64,000 nucleotides of DNA, from positions 124,001-188,000 of the forward strand of contig JAXGQD010000005.1 of the NCBI GenBank assembly GCA_040766665.1, read 5' to 3'. Source of the DNA: JAXGQD01 sp040766665. GTDB lineage: Bacteria > Bacillota > Clostridia > Saccharofermentanales > Fastidiosipilaceae. The stretch's first letter is position 1, and each line of letters opens with the position of its first letter. The notes beneath the pieces are model-generated. The model was given only the letters and a program-made list of their open reading frames with translations, was not told where the DNA came from and made no database searches. Position numbers and translations under genes: made by a program. Of the stretch, positions 54,057-63,306 are shown piece after piece.

Positions 54057-55400
54057 ATGAAAGCGACAAACGCGCATACGGATTTTTTTGAGACGCCGTC
54101 CGAAGAGCCTTTGGCCTTTCGCATGGCGCCTCGTTCATTGGATGAAGTCGTCGGACAAGACGAGTTATTAGCCGAGGGTAAACTTCTGCGACGCATGATT
54201 GAAGCGGATAGGTTGCGCTCCATTATCTTGTGGGGGCCGCCCGGCACCGGTAAAACATCACTCGCCCGGGTGATTGCCGCGCGCTCAGAAATGAAATTTG
54301 TCAAAGTAAACGCCGTCACCTCAGGCGTTGCTGAGCTAAAAGGTATCATTGCCGACGCCCAAAACCTCTTGCTTACCCCCCAGGGACGAGTCCTCTTATT
54401 CATTGACGAAATTCATCGCTTTAATAAAGCACAGCAGGATTTGCTTTTGCCGCAAGTAGAAGATGGCACCCTAGTCATCATTGGGGCAACAACAGAAAAC
54501 CCTTTCTTTGAAGTGAATAAAGCTCTTATCTCCAGATCTACGGTTTTTCAGTTACAGGCTCTGGAAACCGCAGATGTGCTGCTTTTACTACAAAGGGCAG
54601 CCCAAGATAAAGAGCGAGGCCTGGGAAATCTTCCCTTAGAGTTTGAAGATAACTGCCTCGAACGACTGGCTGATCTTAGTAACGGGGATGCCAGACAGGC
54701 GCTGAACGCCTTGGAACTCGCTGCTTTAACAACTAAGCCAGCAGCAGATGGAAAAATACACATCGGCTTACAGACTTTGGCGGAGTGTATTCAGCATCGC
54801 AGCCTTGCTTTCGATACCAAGGGCGAAGCGCATTATGACAATATTTCAGCTTTTATCAAATCGATGCGCGGTTCCGATCCCGATGCCGCGATTTTTTACC
54901 TGGCTCGTGCTTTGCATTCCGGAGAAGATATCGAATTTCTGGCCAGACGCATCCTTATTGCAGCTGCTGAAGATGTTGGTATGGCGAATCCGGCTGCTTT
55001 ACAAGTAGCCATGGCCTGCTACGATGCCGTCCGAGTGCTTGGCATGCCGGAAGCCAGAATACCACTCGCTGAAGCCGCGGTGATGGTCGCGACCTCTCCG
55101 AAATCCAATGCCGCTTATGTGGCTATCGATGAGGCCTTGGCGGATATCAACAAGCGCCGCACCGGCGAAGTCCCGATGCACCTGCGCAATGCCGTCACAG
55201 CCGGCTTGGCCGAACTCGGTTATGGAAAAGGATATAAATACCCTCACGACTACCCCGGACATATCGTCGCCCAGCAATACCTGCCTGATGAAATGCTTGG
55301 TACGGCCTATTATCGTCCCTCAGACAACGGTTACGAAGGAAAAATTAAAAACTGGCTCGATGAGCAGCGCTCAAAACTAAAGAGGGAAGAGCAAAGCTAA
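54057..55400 (+). CDS. rarA: Replication-associated recombination protein RarA (MgsA)
   Basis: A 447-residue AAA+ ATPase related to clamp loaders, acting at stalled forks. MAPRSLDEVVGQDELL, Walker A WGPPGTGKTSLARV, Walker B LLFIDEIHRFNKAQQD, sensor 1 GATTENP, and the C-terminal tetramerisation region with YKYPHDYPGHIVAQQYLPD. The ribosome site is weak and the gene follows glyA closely. The stop overlaps the convergent PHP gene by 4 bases. Confidence 0.96.
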   Translation: MKATNAHTDFFETPSEEPLAFRMAPRSLDEVVGQDELLAEGKLLRRMIEADRLRSIILWGPPGTGKTSLARVIAARSEMKFVKVNAVTSGVAELKGIIADAQNLLLTPQGRVLLFIDEIHRFNKAQQDLLLPQVEDGTLVIIGATTENPFFEVNKALISRSTVFQLQALETADVLLLLQRAAQDKERGLGNLPLEFEDNCLERLADLSNGDARQALNALELAALTTKPAADGKIHIGLQTLAECIQHRSLAFDTKGEAHYDNISAFIKSMRGSDPDAAIFYLARALHSGEDIEFLARRILIAAAEDVGMANPAALQVAMACYDAVRVLGMPEARIPLAEAAVMVATSPKSNAAYVAIDEALADINKRRTGEVPMHLRNAVTAGLAELGYGKGYKYPHDYPGHIVAQQYLPDEMLGTAYYRPSDNGYEGKIKNWLDEQRSKLKREEQS

Positions 55401-56272
55401 TTCAAATCGATATAATGCGGTCTGCGCGCTTTGAAATAGCAAATACGTCTGCATCCCAGCTCATTTAATGAACGGCAACTCTCATCAAAGAGATAGCCCA
55501 GAGTCCCGTTTTCGTGCGAATCCGAAGAGACGCTGATTAATTCACCACCCAAATCCAAAAAGCGACGAATGATTTTCGGATCAATAAAACCCGGGTCCGC
55601 AGCTCCGTCTCTCAGTAATTTAAAACGATAGCGGGTATTGATTTCCAGAGCTCGTTCACGCTCAGCCAGAGCTTTTAACATGGCATCAAATTCATCCGGA
55701 AAATCATCGTAGCGTAAACGATTATCAGCATAATTCGCGTAACGAATAACATAATCGAAATGACCCAAAACATCGTAACTCATATCTGATTCAGCCAAGG
55801 CCAGCAAACTTTGCATCCATTGGCCATAAGCCTGGGATTTATCCTGCTCATAGAATTCCGGTGCGAAGTATAAATCAATATCGTTCATGAAATGAATGGA
55901 AGCAATGACCTGATCAAAAGGCCAATCGGCCAAAAGACGGCGATAATGCGCCTCAAGATAAGCGGTATAACCCAACTCAACGCCTATCAGGAGTTGCGTT
56001 TTTTCGGCATGCGCCATACGTGCCTGCTTCAAAGGGAGAAGCTTGGCAAAATACGCCTCCACATCAAAAATCCATTCCCCCTCGGCAGGTTTAGCGCCAT
56101 AGGCAGAGACTTCGCGCTCCATTTTGCCATTGACACCGTCTTTATCATAATGGTCAGTCAGGCAAATAGCCGCCAGCTGCTTGGCATCGGCTTCACGCAA
56201 AAGCTCCTCGAGTTTACGTTTCGAGTCGAGGGAAAACTCACTACAGTGACAATGGGTTTCAAAATGGCGCAT
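55397..56272 (-). CDS. PHP family phosphatase, HisJ-like
   Basis: A 291-residue protein of the histidinol-phosphatase PHP family. Metal motifs: FETHCHCSEFSLDS at the start, CLTDHYDKDG, GVELGYTAY, VIASIHFM, LGHFDYVIRYA and SVSSDSHEN. The size and the SIHF/GHFD motifs fit HisJ/HisK-type enzymes. No histidine biosynthesis gene adjoins, so the physiological substrate is not fixed. It is monocistronic. Confidence 0.83.
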   Translation of the reverse strand: MRHFETHCHCSEFSLDSKRKLEELLREADAKQLAAICLTDHYDKDGVNGKMEREVSAYGAKPAEGEWIFDVEAYFAKLLPLKQARMAHAEKTQLLIGVELGYTAYLEAHYRRLLADWPFDQVIASIHFMNDIDLYFAPEFYEQDKSQAYGQWMQSLLALAESDMSYDVLGHFDYVIRYANYADNRLRYDDFPDEFDAMLKALAERERALEINTRYRFKLLRDGAADPGFIDPKIIRRFLDLGGELISVSSDSHENGTLGYLFDESCRSLNELGCRRICYFKARRPHYIDLN

Positions 56273-56293
56273 TTTTAGGCTCCTTCATTCAGC

Positions 56294-56322
56294 AAGACAA
56301 GATAAAAAGCTTATTCTATAAT
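56294..56322 (+). promoter_or_regulatory. Promoter of the aminopeptidase gene
   Basis: AAGACA at 56294-56299 and a consensus TATAAT at 56317-56322 lie 17 bases apart, 52 bases before the ATG at 56374. Confidence 0.55.
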
Positions 56323-56373
56323 AGCAAATAAGAAGCTTTAATAAGCAATAATTAGAAACGCGGAGCATAGTCA

Positions 56374-57804
56374 ATGAAAAGTACAACACTCAAAGGTAAA
56401 AGAAAAAACAGTAAAAAACAGTCAGATTTTAGCCTGGAACGACCGCTGTTAGCGGATTTATATACAAGTGAACAGAAAGATGCAGCGGAAGCATTTTGTG
56501 AGGAGTACAAGAATTTTTTGGATTTAGCCAAAACCGAACGCGAAGCTGTGAAGATCAGTATCGAGGCGGCGGAGGAACTGGGATTTAAAGCTTTGCGAGA
56601 GCAGAAGAAGCTGCTTCCCGGGGCGAAAGTCTATCACAACATCAAAAATAAAGGCCTCATTTTGGCCGTCATCGGAAAAAAAGCAACAACAGCCGGTTTG
56701 CGAATTCTGGGTGCGCATTTAGACTCTCCGCGTCTCGACTTAAAACCCATGCCGCTGGTTGAAGATAAGGATATTGTCTATTTCAAGACACACTACTACG
56801 GTGGTATTAAAAAGTACCAATGGGCTTCCGTACCCCTGGCACTGCATGGTCTTGTAATCCGCAGTGACGGTTCGGAAGTTGAGATTAATCTTGGTGAAGA
56901 CGCGAATGACCCGCAATTTGTCATCAACGATCTCTTAATTCACCTAAGTTCTGAATTAATGCAAAAGAAGGCAGCAGAAGTTTTGCCCGCCGAATCCTTG
57001 AACATTTTTGTTGGTTGCAGCGCGACTGATAAGGACGATAAAAACCGTTTCAAGCAGGCGACCCTGAATTATTTGCATGATAAATACGGCATCACAGAAC
57101 GAGATCTGGCCACAGCGGAAATCAGCGCTGTTCCGGCATATAAAGCACGGGATATTGGTTTTGATCGCATGATGATTGGCGCTTATGGCCATGATGACCG
57201 TGTCTGTGCTTACCCCGCGATCCAAGCCTTGCTTAATTGCGAAAAACCGGAACATACGGTTCTGGCTGTTTTAACAGATAAAGAAGAAGTCGGTTCGGAA
57301 GGCAATTCCGGCGCAGCCTCGGTTCTGTACGAAAACGCCCTATTGGAAATCTGTAATAAAATCGATCCTGAGCTTAGCACATTAGCATTTCGCCGCATAC
57401 TGGAAGAATCTGCGATGCTTTCCACGGATGTCACGAATGCTTTTGACCCCAATTTCGCCTCCGTTTCCGACATCAACAATGAACATTTCATCGGACGCGG
57501 CTTAGGTATCGTTAAATATACCGGTTCAAGAGGGAAGTCGGGCGCGAGTGATGCCAGTGCAGAATATCTGTCTGCGGTCGGACAAATATTTGATCAGGAA
57601 AAAGTGGCCTGGCAGATCGGTGAGATGGGTAAAGTTGACGCCGGCGGTGGTGGAACCATTGCGAAGTTTTTCGCCAAAATGGGCATGGAAGTGCTGGATT
57701 GCGGTGTGCCTGTCTTGTCCATGCATGCGCCTTTTGAGTTGGTGCACAAGTATGATGTTTATGAAACCTATCGCGCTTATAAAGCTTTTATCGAGAAGTT
57801 TTAG
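56374..57804 (+). CDS. M18 family aminopeptidase
   Basis: A 476-residue zinc aminopeptidase of the ApeA/LAP4 type. Metal and catalytic motifs in order: GAHLDSPRLDLKP, HDDRVCAYPA, VLTDKEEVGSEG, STDVTNAFDPN and SMHAPFELV. It would remove N-terminal residues, often acidic or neutral, from peptides in the cytoplasm. The first 20 residues are very basic (KGKRKNSKKQ) and precede the usual start of the fold. A promoter lies just upstream. Confidence 0.95.
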   Translation: MKSTTLKGKRKNSKKQSDFSLERPLLADLYTSEQKDAAEAFCEEYKNFLDLAKTEREAVKISIEAAEELGFKALREQKKLLPGAKVYHNIKNKGLILAVIGKKATTAGLRILGAHLDSPRLDLKPMPLVEDKDIVYFKTHYYGGIKKYQWASVPLALHGLVIRSDGSEVEINLGEDANDPQFVINDLLIHLSSELMQKKAAEVLPAESLNIFVGCSATDKDDKNRFKQATLNYLHDKYGITERDLATAEISAVPAYKARDIGFDRMMIGAYGHDDRVCAYPAIQALLNCEKPEHTVLAVLTDKEEVGSEGNSGAASVLYENALLEICNKIDPELSTLAFRRILEESAMLSTDVTNAFDPNFASVSDINNEHFIGRGLGIVKYTGSRGKSGASDASAEYLSAVGQIFDQEKVAWQIGEMGKVDAGGGGTIAKFFAKMGMEVLDCGVPVLSMHAPFELVHKYDVYETYRAYKAFIEKF

Positions 57805-57865
57805 CCTCCTTCTTGTGGTAATATAGAGCAATGAAAATCGATTGTTTCACAGCAGGGAATTAAGC

Positions 57866-58474
57866 ATGAAAAAGTCCAGCAGTAATCAAAGCGCATCTAC
57901 CGGCGATGTAACGGGGAATGATGTTCAGGCGCGCCCGCCTGAACTTGAGACTGCAACAACAAGTAGAGCAGCCAAGCCGATAGCCGTGGCACCGGCTACG
58001 GTTTCCGCTTCGGTTCCCGGCCCGGCAGCCAAGAATCGGCCACGACCTGCCATGCAGGGGCATATACAGAAGACTTCGATAGAGGAACGCGTTAAACGTC
58101 TGCAGGCCCAACGGGCCAAACAGCAGCAGTCGGCCTCTTTTTCTGAGGTTTTCAATAACCTTGGCGGCAAGCTAAAAGCTTTTGCGACCAGTTTAATCAA
58201 GGGCAAACCCAATGTCGCCAAATCCAGCAAAGATTTTCCGATTAACCGCAGTATCGTCGGTCGTATGAAGCGTTACGGGCCCGCCAAAGTCTACCGTCTA
58301 AAGGGCTATACCACTGTCGGACGCGTTAAAAAGAAGCGCTCCCGAGACATGCTTAAGCGGCATAGAAATCGATTGATTTTTTTAGTGATTCTGGGGATTA
58401 TGCTCTTGGTATTGTATTTTGCCATCGATCCGATACCGACCATCAAACAATTTCTCTTTGATATCGGTTATTAA
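57866..58474 (+). CDS. Basic membrane-anchored protein of unknown function
   Basis: 202 residues. The first 75 are low-complexity (Ala, Pro, Thr, Ser, Val), then a basic helical stretch (EERVKRLQAQRAKQQQ), a Lys/Arg-rich region (KRSRDMLKRHRNR) and one membrane helix near residues 175-195 (LIFLVILGIMLLVLYFAID). The positive region before the helix predicts a cytoplasmic N-terminus. I do not recognise the family. The ATG at 57866 (MKKSSSNQS) has CAGGGA upstream. The stop overlaps the convergent recombinase gene by 4 bases. Confidence 0.6.
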   Translation: MKKSSSNQSASTGDVTGNDVQARPPELETATTSRAAKPIAVAPATVSASVPGPAAKNRPRPAMQGHIQKTSIEERVKRLQAQRAKQQQSASFSEVFNNLGGKLKAFATSLIKGKPNVAKSSKDFPINRSIVGRMKRYGPAKVYRLKGYTTVGRVKKKRSRDMLKRHRNRLIFLVILGIMLLVLYFAIDPIPTIKQFLFDIGY

Positions 58475-59532
58475 TCTATTAGTTTAGCTATTTGGAAAAA
58501 CCCGACTTGCTTTTGAGCCTCAACTGCGTTCATCAGCCAGCGGGTTTTTTTCATGGCTTCATGTAGATGACTGTCGTCAATATGGGTATAGATTTCGGTA
58601 GTGGAGACGGAACTATGTCCTAAGATCTGTTGCAAAAGCCGCATGTCGACTTGCCCATACTGATACATCAGTGTCGCTGCAGTGTGGCGTAATTTATGCG
58701 TGCTGTATTTGCTGCTGTCCAAGCCGGCTGATTTTAAGCTTTGCTTTATCATACGCTGGATACTGGCATTCGCCAGGCGATTGCCTTGGCGACTGATGAA
58801 CAGATAGGGCTTGGCGGCCTCTTTTACGCCGCGTGATGGCCTTACCGCCAAATATTTTTCAAGAGCACTGATACAAGCCCCATTGAGGTAAACGGTTCTT
58901 TCTTTGTTGCCTTTACCGATCACGCGTAAGCGGTCTTCCTGGATATCTTCCTTGCGAATGGCTGAGAGTTCGGAAAGCCGTAAACCGCAGTTTAAAAAGA
59001 GCGTCAGGATGCAATAGTCACGTTCGGCAAATTGCTCACTCTCATTCAGTCCGGCTTTCAACAAATTCTTACTTTCATCTAAACTAAGATGTTTGGGCAG
59101 CCGTTTAACTTGCTTGGGGCTCTCCAGTTCCTGCACCGGGTTATATTCGAAAAGTTTCTTCTTGTGCACGATGTACTTAAAAAATGCCCTCAGTGCCGCC
59201 ACCTTGCGGGCACGATTAGCCGGACCTGCCGCACGTTCACGGGTCAGCCAGGTCAAAAAGGCATAACAGTCCGTCAAACTGATTTCCTGTAGGAAAGTCT
59301 GATCAATGTCAGCTATTTGAATTTCATCAAAATTAACAGCCTTTTTACTACGGGCCTGTTTGATATAGCGAAAGAACAGAATCAAGTCGTAACGGTATTC
59401 TTTGACTGTCAAAGGCTGACGGCCCAAAATAACTTCCATATAGGTTAAAAATTCGGACAGTAAAGGGAAGAGGGCTAATTCCTGAACCTGCTCGGCGGAC
59501 TTTTGTTTTTCGGTGTTTTCTTTCTGATTCAT
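58471..59532 (-). CDS. Tyrosine recombinase (XerC/XerD-like)
   Basis: A 353-residue site-specific recombinase. N-terminal SAM-like DNA-binding domain (LLSEFLTYMEVILGRQPLTV), then the catalytic domain: first Arg in NCGLRLSELSAIR, Lys in IGKGNKERTVYL, HKLRHTAATLMYQYG, LGHSSVSTTEIYTHI with the nucleophile Tyr. About 25 residues follow the Tyr, longer than in XerC/D. No att sites, prophage or integron genes are nearby, so a chromosome-dimer-type role is possible. It is convergent with the membrane protein gene. Confidence 0.9.
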   Translation of the reverse strand: MNQKENTEKQKSAEQVQELALFPLLSEFLTYMEVILGRQPLTVKEYRYDLILFFRYIKQARSKKAVNFDEIQIADIDQTFLQEISLTDCYAFLTWLTRERAAGPANRARKVAALRAFFKYIVHKKKLFEYNPVQELESPKQVKRLPKHLSLDESKNLLKAGLNESEQFAERDYCILTLFLNCGLRLSELSAIRKEDIQEDRLRVIGKGNKERTVYLNGACISALEKYLAVRPSRGVKEAAKPYLFISRQGNRLANASIQRMIKQSLKSAGLDSSKYSTHKLRHTAATLMYQYGQVDMRLLQQILGHSSVSTTEIYTHIDDSHLHEAMKKTRWLMNAVEAQKQVGFFQIAKLID

Positions 59533-59665
59533 ACTTGTATTTTAACCGGGTGGCTTTATTTTGCAACGCTTTGGCTTATGATATGATATCTTACAATTTG
59601 AAAAATAAGACTGATGAGCAAGCATGCGATATTGTTTGTCTCTTTGATTGAAAGTAGGGTAGGGA

Positions 59666-60754
59666 ATGGAAAAATTACGTGTCGGTGTTGTCGGAGCAAC
59701 AGGTTATGTAGGCCAGCGCTTCATTTGTCTTTTGGCAGAGCATCCCTGGTTTGATTTGCAGGGCTTGGCCGCTTCCGGTCGATCGGCCGGTAAATCGTAT
59801 GCAGAAGCTGTTGAGGGGCGTTGGAAACTCACTGAGGAGATTCCGGAGAAAGTGAAAAACATGGAGGTTTTAGATGCCTCTGACGTAGATAAGTTTGTCA
59901 AAGATTTGGATTTTGTATTTTGTGCGGTAGATATGCCCAAAGCAGATATTGTTGCTCTGGAAGAAGCCATTGCCAAAACGGAAACAGCGGTTATTTCCAA
60001 TAACTCGGCCAATCGTTGGACGAAAGATGTACCGATGATTATTCCTGAAATCAATGCCGATCACAGCAAGCTGATTGAAGCCCAGCGCCAAAGACTAGGC
60101 ACCAAACGTGGCTTCATTGCCTGTAAGCCCAACTGTTCAATTCAGAGTTATGTACCGGCACTGACGCCTTTGATGAAGTACGGCCTTGAAAAGGTTTTGG
60201 TCTCAACCTATCAGGCTATTTCCGGGGCTGGTAAAACATTCAAAGATTGGCCGGAAATGCTGGGCAACCTCATCCCTTATATCGGTGGGGAGGAACAGAA
60301 GAGCGAAGAGGAGCCACTACGTATATGGGGTGAAGTCAAAGACGGAGAAGTGATGAAAGCGGAGAAACCGCTGATTTCTGCCCAGTGTTATCGTGTCGCC
60401 GTACAGGAAGGTCATACCGCATCGGTTGCGGTCGCGTTCAAAGATAAACCGAGCAAAGCGCAGATCCTGGATGACTGGGCTAATTACAAAACAATAGCAC
60501 AGGAGTTGGCATTACCTTCAGCACCGGAGCCCTTCTTGGTCTATTTTGAAGAAGAGAACAGACCACAAGCCGCCTTGGATGCCAATGTAGGGCAGGGCAT
60601 GGCGGTAGCGATCGGTAGATTGCGCGAAGACAATATCTTCGACTATAAATTCACCTGTCTTTCACACAACACACTGCGTGGTGCGGCCGGTGGTGGTGTA
60701 CTGATGGCTGAGCTCTTGTATAAACAAGGATATTTGGGCAAAAAATCAGACTGA
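59666..60754 (+). CDS. asd: Aspartate-semialdehyde dehydrogenase, fungal/archaeal type
   Basis: A 362-residue NADPH enzyme that makes aspartate beta-semialdehyde. RVGVVGATGYVGQRF forms the dinucleotide fold, and the catalytic cysteine is C157 in CKPNCSIQSYVPAL. Overall sequence and length fit the archaeal/fungal class more than the E. coli class. The product feeds lysine, threonine and methionine synthesis and is also the co-substrate of the CASDH encoded at 4294-5499. TAGGGTAGGGA precedes the ATG. Confidence 0.94.
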   Translation: MEKLRVGVVGATGYVGQRFICLLAEHPWFDLQGLAASGRSAGKSYAEAVEGRWKLTEEIPEKVKNMEVLDASDVDKFVKDLDFVFCAVDMPKADIVALEEAIAKTETAVISNNSANRWTKDVPMIIPEINADHSKLIEAQRQRLGTKRGFIACKPNCSIQSYVPALTPLMKYGLEKVLVSTYQAISGAGKTFKDWPEMLGNLIPYIGGEEQKSEEEPLRIWGEVKDGEVMKAEKPLISAQCYRVAVQEGHTASVAVAFKDKPSKAQILDDWANYKTIAQELALPSAPEPFLVYFEEENRPQAALDANVGQGMAVAIGRLREDNIFDYKFTCLSHNTLRGAAGGGVLMAELLYKQGYLGKKSD

Positions 60755-60816
60755 GCAATTGCAGATAATTAAAATATTTTAGCTTGCTAATTAGTTTGAT
60801 GTTCTTAATAAATGAT

Positions 60817-60855
60817 AATGCCCGTTCGGCTAAGTGCTGTAACGGGCATTTTTTT
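60817..60855 (+). terminator. Terminator after asd
   Basis: AATGCCCGTT at 60817-60826 pairs perfectly with AACGGGCATT at 60841-60850, followed by five Ts. Confidence 0.85.
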
Positions 60856-60874
60856 GACTTGTTTGAGTGATTGC

Positions 60875-61078
60875 TTAGAACTTACCCAGTTTGTTGCGGG
60901 GATCTTTTTCACGTTCCTTTTTGTAATAGAAGCGGTAAATGAAATAGAACACACCGGCAACGACGGCCAGAGCTAAAGCATAGCCCAAGACGGTAATCAG
61001 GATATCTTTGAAACTTGGGTTCTGTTGATGGGCAGCAGCATTTAGCCAAGTTATCGAATTGATGAATGAAGCAAGCAT
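60875..61078 (-). CDS. Small single-pass membrane protein, 67 residues
   Basis: Starts MLASFINSITWLN behind GGAGGTGAAAA. One membrane helix spans about residues 27-49 (ILITVLGYALALAVVAGVFY), followed by a basic tail (YYKKEREKDPRNKLGKF). The size and shape recall the OadG/small-subunit type of anaerobic membrane complexes, but there is no sequence evidence for that. Nothing adjacent is co-directional except leuA upstream. Confidence 0.55.
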   Translation of the reverse strand: MLASFINSITWLNAAAHQQNPSFKDILITVLGYALALAVVAGVFYFIYRFYYKKEREKDPRNKLGKF

Positions 61079-61190
61079 TTTTTCACCTCCGTATGCAAGT
61101 GATATATTAACACAGCCTTGCTCGTGAAAAATCAATTGGTGGAGCATTTGCGAGAATTTTGCTAAAGGAGGGAAGCTTTTTAATAGCGAT

Positions 61191-61224
61191 CCACCTCAAC
61201 AAAATAATAATTTTGTTGAGGTGG
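61191..61224. repeat. Perfect 15-bp inverted repeat
   Basis: CCACCTCAACAAAAT at 61191-61205 and its exact complement at 61210-61224 flank a four-base AATA loop. No T run follows on either strand, so it is not a standard terminator. It lies in the 290-base gap between the small membrane protein and the end of leuA, where I see no gene. Confidence 0.7.
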
Positions 61225-61369
61225 GAAGGGCCATTTTATGCTTCTGAGGCATTTGTTGCTGTTTAAGCGTCAACAACGCGCTTTTCTGGTCATTTGCTAT
61301 ACAATGTCTGTCAGTTATGCTTTTGATACTTGTTTGTTATTGCCACTGCAAATCAATTTGTATTTTCTA

Positions 61370-63040
61370 TCAGACATTAAAGCTTTGCATATATTTGTTC
61401 ACCGCTGATACGACGCCCCGCAGTGATGATTTGCTGATACTGGAGCTTAAGCCACAGCCACTGAAATACTTTCCGCCACTCAGTATCTGCACATAGGTCA
61501 TCGCTTTTGAGCCTGAGCTTCGTTCGACCGCATGTTGATGATACATGGTGATATCCATGTCGACGCCCAGCAGTTCGGCTATTTGCGTAAAGAATACGCC
61601 CACGATACCGGTGCCTTGACCACTGATTTCGTGAATTTTGCCATTGTATTCCACCGCGGCAGTCACTGAGACGGTTTGCTGATCGAGCATCTCTTCACGA
61701 TAATTAATTAAGTTAAGTGGGTAGCTTATGTTAACATAAGTATCCATAAACAGGTTTTTAATCTCTTCAGGCTGCAGCTCGGAGCTACGGATATCCGAAA
61801 CATGGGTCACGGTCTTGCCAAATTCCTGTTGAATTTCTTTGGGCAAAAGTAAACCGTATTTTTGTTCCAAAATGTAGGCCACGCCGCCCTTTCCGGACTG
61901 CGAATTGATACGAATAATCGGATCATAGCTGCGCCCCACATCTTTAGGATCGATGGGCAGGTATGGCACATCCCAATAACCTTCTTTATCCAATACAGAC
62001 ATCCCTTTGTTGATGGCATCCTGATGTGAGCCGGAAAAAGCAGTATAGACCAAATCACCGGCATAGGGTTGCCGCGGGTCAACCTGCATCCCTGTGCAGG
62101 ACTCATAGATATCGACCAGTGCGTTGATATCTGTGAAATCAAGCTCCGGATCAATGCCCTGTGAGAATAGATTCATGGCAATTGTTAAAATATCTGCATT
62201 GCCCGTTCTTTCACCGTTCCCAAACAAGGTGCCTTCAACGCGATCGGCACCGGCCATCATAGCCAGTTCCGTAGCAGCAACCCCACAACCCCTGTCATTA
62301 TGGGCATGCACACTGACACTAATGGCATCACGATAACGTGTATGGGTACAGAAATATTCGATTTGGTCGGCATAAATATTTGCCGTCGCGCACTCAACCG
62401 TATTGGGTAAATTCATAATGGCTTTTTTATCCGGGCTGGGTTGCCAAATATCGCAAACCGCATCGCAGACCTCAACGGCAAAATCCATCTCGGTCAGACT
62501 AAAGCTTTCCGGCGAATATTCAAACACAAAGTTTGTGCCATATTCGTCTTTTTCGGCGTACTCTTTGACTAGCTTCGCACCGTCTACAGCTAATTGTTTG
62601 ACCTCGTCCATAGACATTTTAAAAACAACCCGACGCTGTGTGGTGTTTGTAGAATTGTATAGATGGACGACAGCATTTTTAATGCCGCGCAAGGCCTCGA
62701 ATGTTCTTTCAATGATATGCGGTCTGGATTGGGTTAACACCTGGATATAGACGTCATCCGGAATCAGCTGTTTCTCAATCAAGTAACGGGTAAAATCATA
62801 TTCGGTTTCTGAAGCAGCCGGGAATCCGATCTCGATGGTTTTGAAGCCCATGTCCACCAGTTGTTTGAAGAAAGTTAGTTTCTGCTCCAAGCTCATAGGG
62901 ATCTCTAAAGCCTGATTGCCATCGCGCAGGTCAACACTGCACCATTCCGGTGCCTTACTGATGACACGATTTGGCCATTGGCGCTGCGGCATCTCTAAGA
63001 CCGGAAAAGCACGATACTTTTTGTAATTCATCACTTTCAT
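61370..63040 (-). CDS. leuA: 2-isopropylmalate synthase, long (LeuA type 2) form
   Basis: The first enzyme of leucine synthesis, joining acetyl-CoA and 2-oxoisovalerate. 556 residues from the ATG at 63040, which has GAAGAGG upstream. TIM-barrel motifs WCSVDLRDGNQAL, GFKTIEIGFPAAS and VHAHNDRGCGVAATELA are present, the latter with the metal His pair. A regulatory C-terminal domain follows at about residues 430-555 (GQGTGIVGVFF). This form is typical of yeast, actinobacteria and some Clostridia. It is preceded by a T-box. Confidence 0.96.
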   Translation of the reverse strand: MKVMNYKKYRAFPVLEMPQRQWPNRVISKAPEWCSVDLRDGNQALEIPMSLEQKLTFFKQLVDMGFKTIEIGFPAASETEYDFTRYLIEKQLIPDDVYIQVLTQSRPHIIERTFEALRGIKNAVVHLYNSTNTTQRRVVFKMSMDEVKQLAVDGAKLVKEYAEKDEYGTNFVFEYSPESFSLTEMDFAVEVCDAVCDIWQPSPDKKAIMNLPNTVECATANIYADQIEYFCTHTRYRDAISVSVHAHNDRGCGVAATELAMMAGADRVEGTLFGNGERTGNADILTIAMNLFSQGIDPELDFTDINALVDIYESCTGMQVDPRQPYAGDLVYTAFSGSHQDAINKGMSVLDKEGYWDVPYLPIDPKDVGRSYDPIIRINSQSGKGGVAYILEQKYGLLLPKEIQQEFGKTVTHVSDIRSSELQPEEIKNLFMDTYVNISYPLNLINYREEMLDQQTVSVTAAVEYNGKIHEISGQGTGIVGVFFTQIAELLGVDMDITMYHQHAVERSSGSKAMTYVQILSGGKYFSGCGLSSSISKSSLRGVVSAVNKYMQSFNV

Positions 63041-63046
63041 CTGCAA

Positions 63047-63268
63047 TACCTCTTCCCTTCAAAAATAAAAAAACCTTCGACTCAGACTAAGAGACGAAAG
63101 TTTCCGCGGTACCACTCTAATTTGGTTTATAAAAAACCACCCTTAGGACAAATAATCCTTAGTTCTGTAACGGGAACGCCCGCTTACCTTTACAATCTGC
63201 GTCTCAAGGCAAGTCGCTCATGAGTGAGTTCAATTGACTATACACCTTGCCTTGCAACAACCGGCAAT
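63047..63268 (-). promoter_or_regulatory. T-box leader of leuA
   Basis: On the minus strand the T-box core AGTGGTACCGCGG lies at 63104-63116, ahead of a terminator stem (ACTTTCG with CGAAGGT, 63070-63103) and a long U run. Upstream is a stem CAAGGCAAG/CTTGCCTTG (about 63205-63256) and a second hairpin GTAAGCGGG/CCCGTTAC (63167-63187). Uncharged tRNA-Leu would favour the antiterminator and leuA expression. A CTC triplet in the first stem-loop is a possible Leu specifier. Confidence 0.88.
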
Positions 63269-63274
63269 TTTCTG

Positions 63275-63306
63275 ATTATACCCATCAATTTACTAATCTC
63301 AGTCAA
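63275..63306 (-). promoter_or_regulatory. Promoter of leuA
   Basis: Minus-strand TATAAT at 63275-63280 is consensus. TTGACT at 63301-63306 is a possible -35, but the 20-base spacer is long. Transcription would start just before the T-box stem. Confidence 0.45.

Noticed and set aside
58471..59532. Recombinase as sign of an integrated element
   Set aside because: No direct repeats, tRNA junction, phage or plasmid genes flank it, and neighbours are housekeeping genes.
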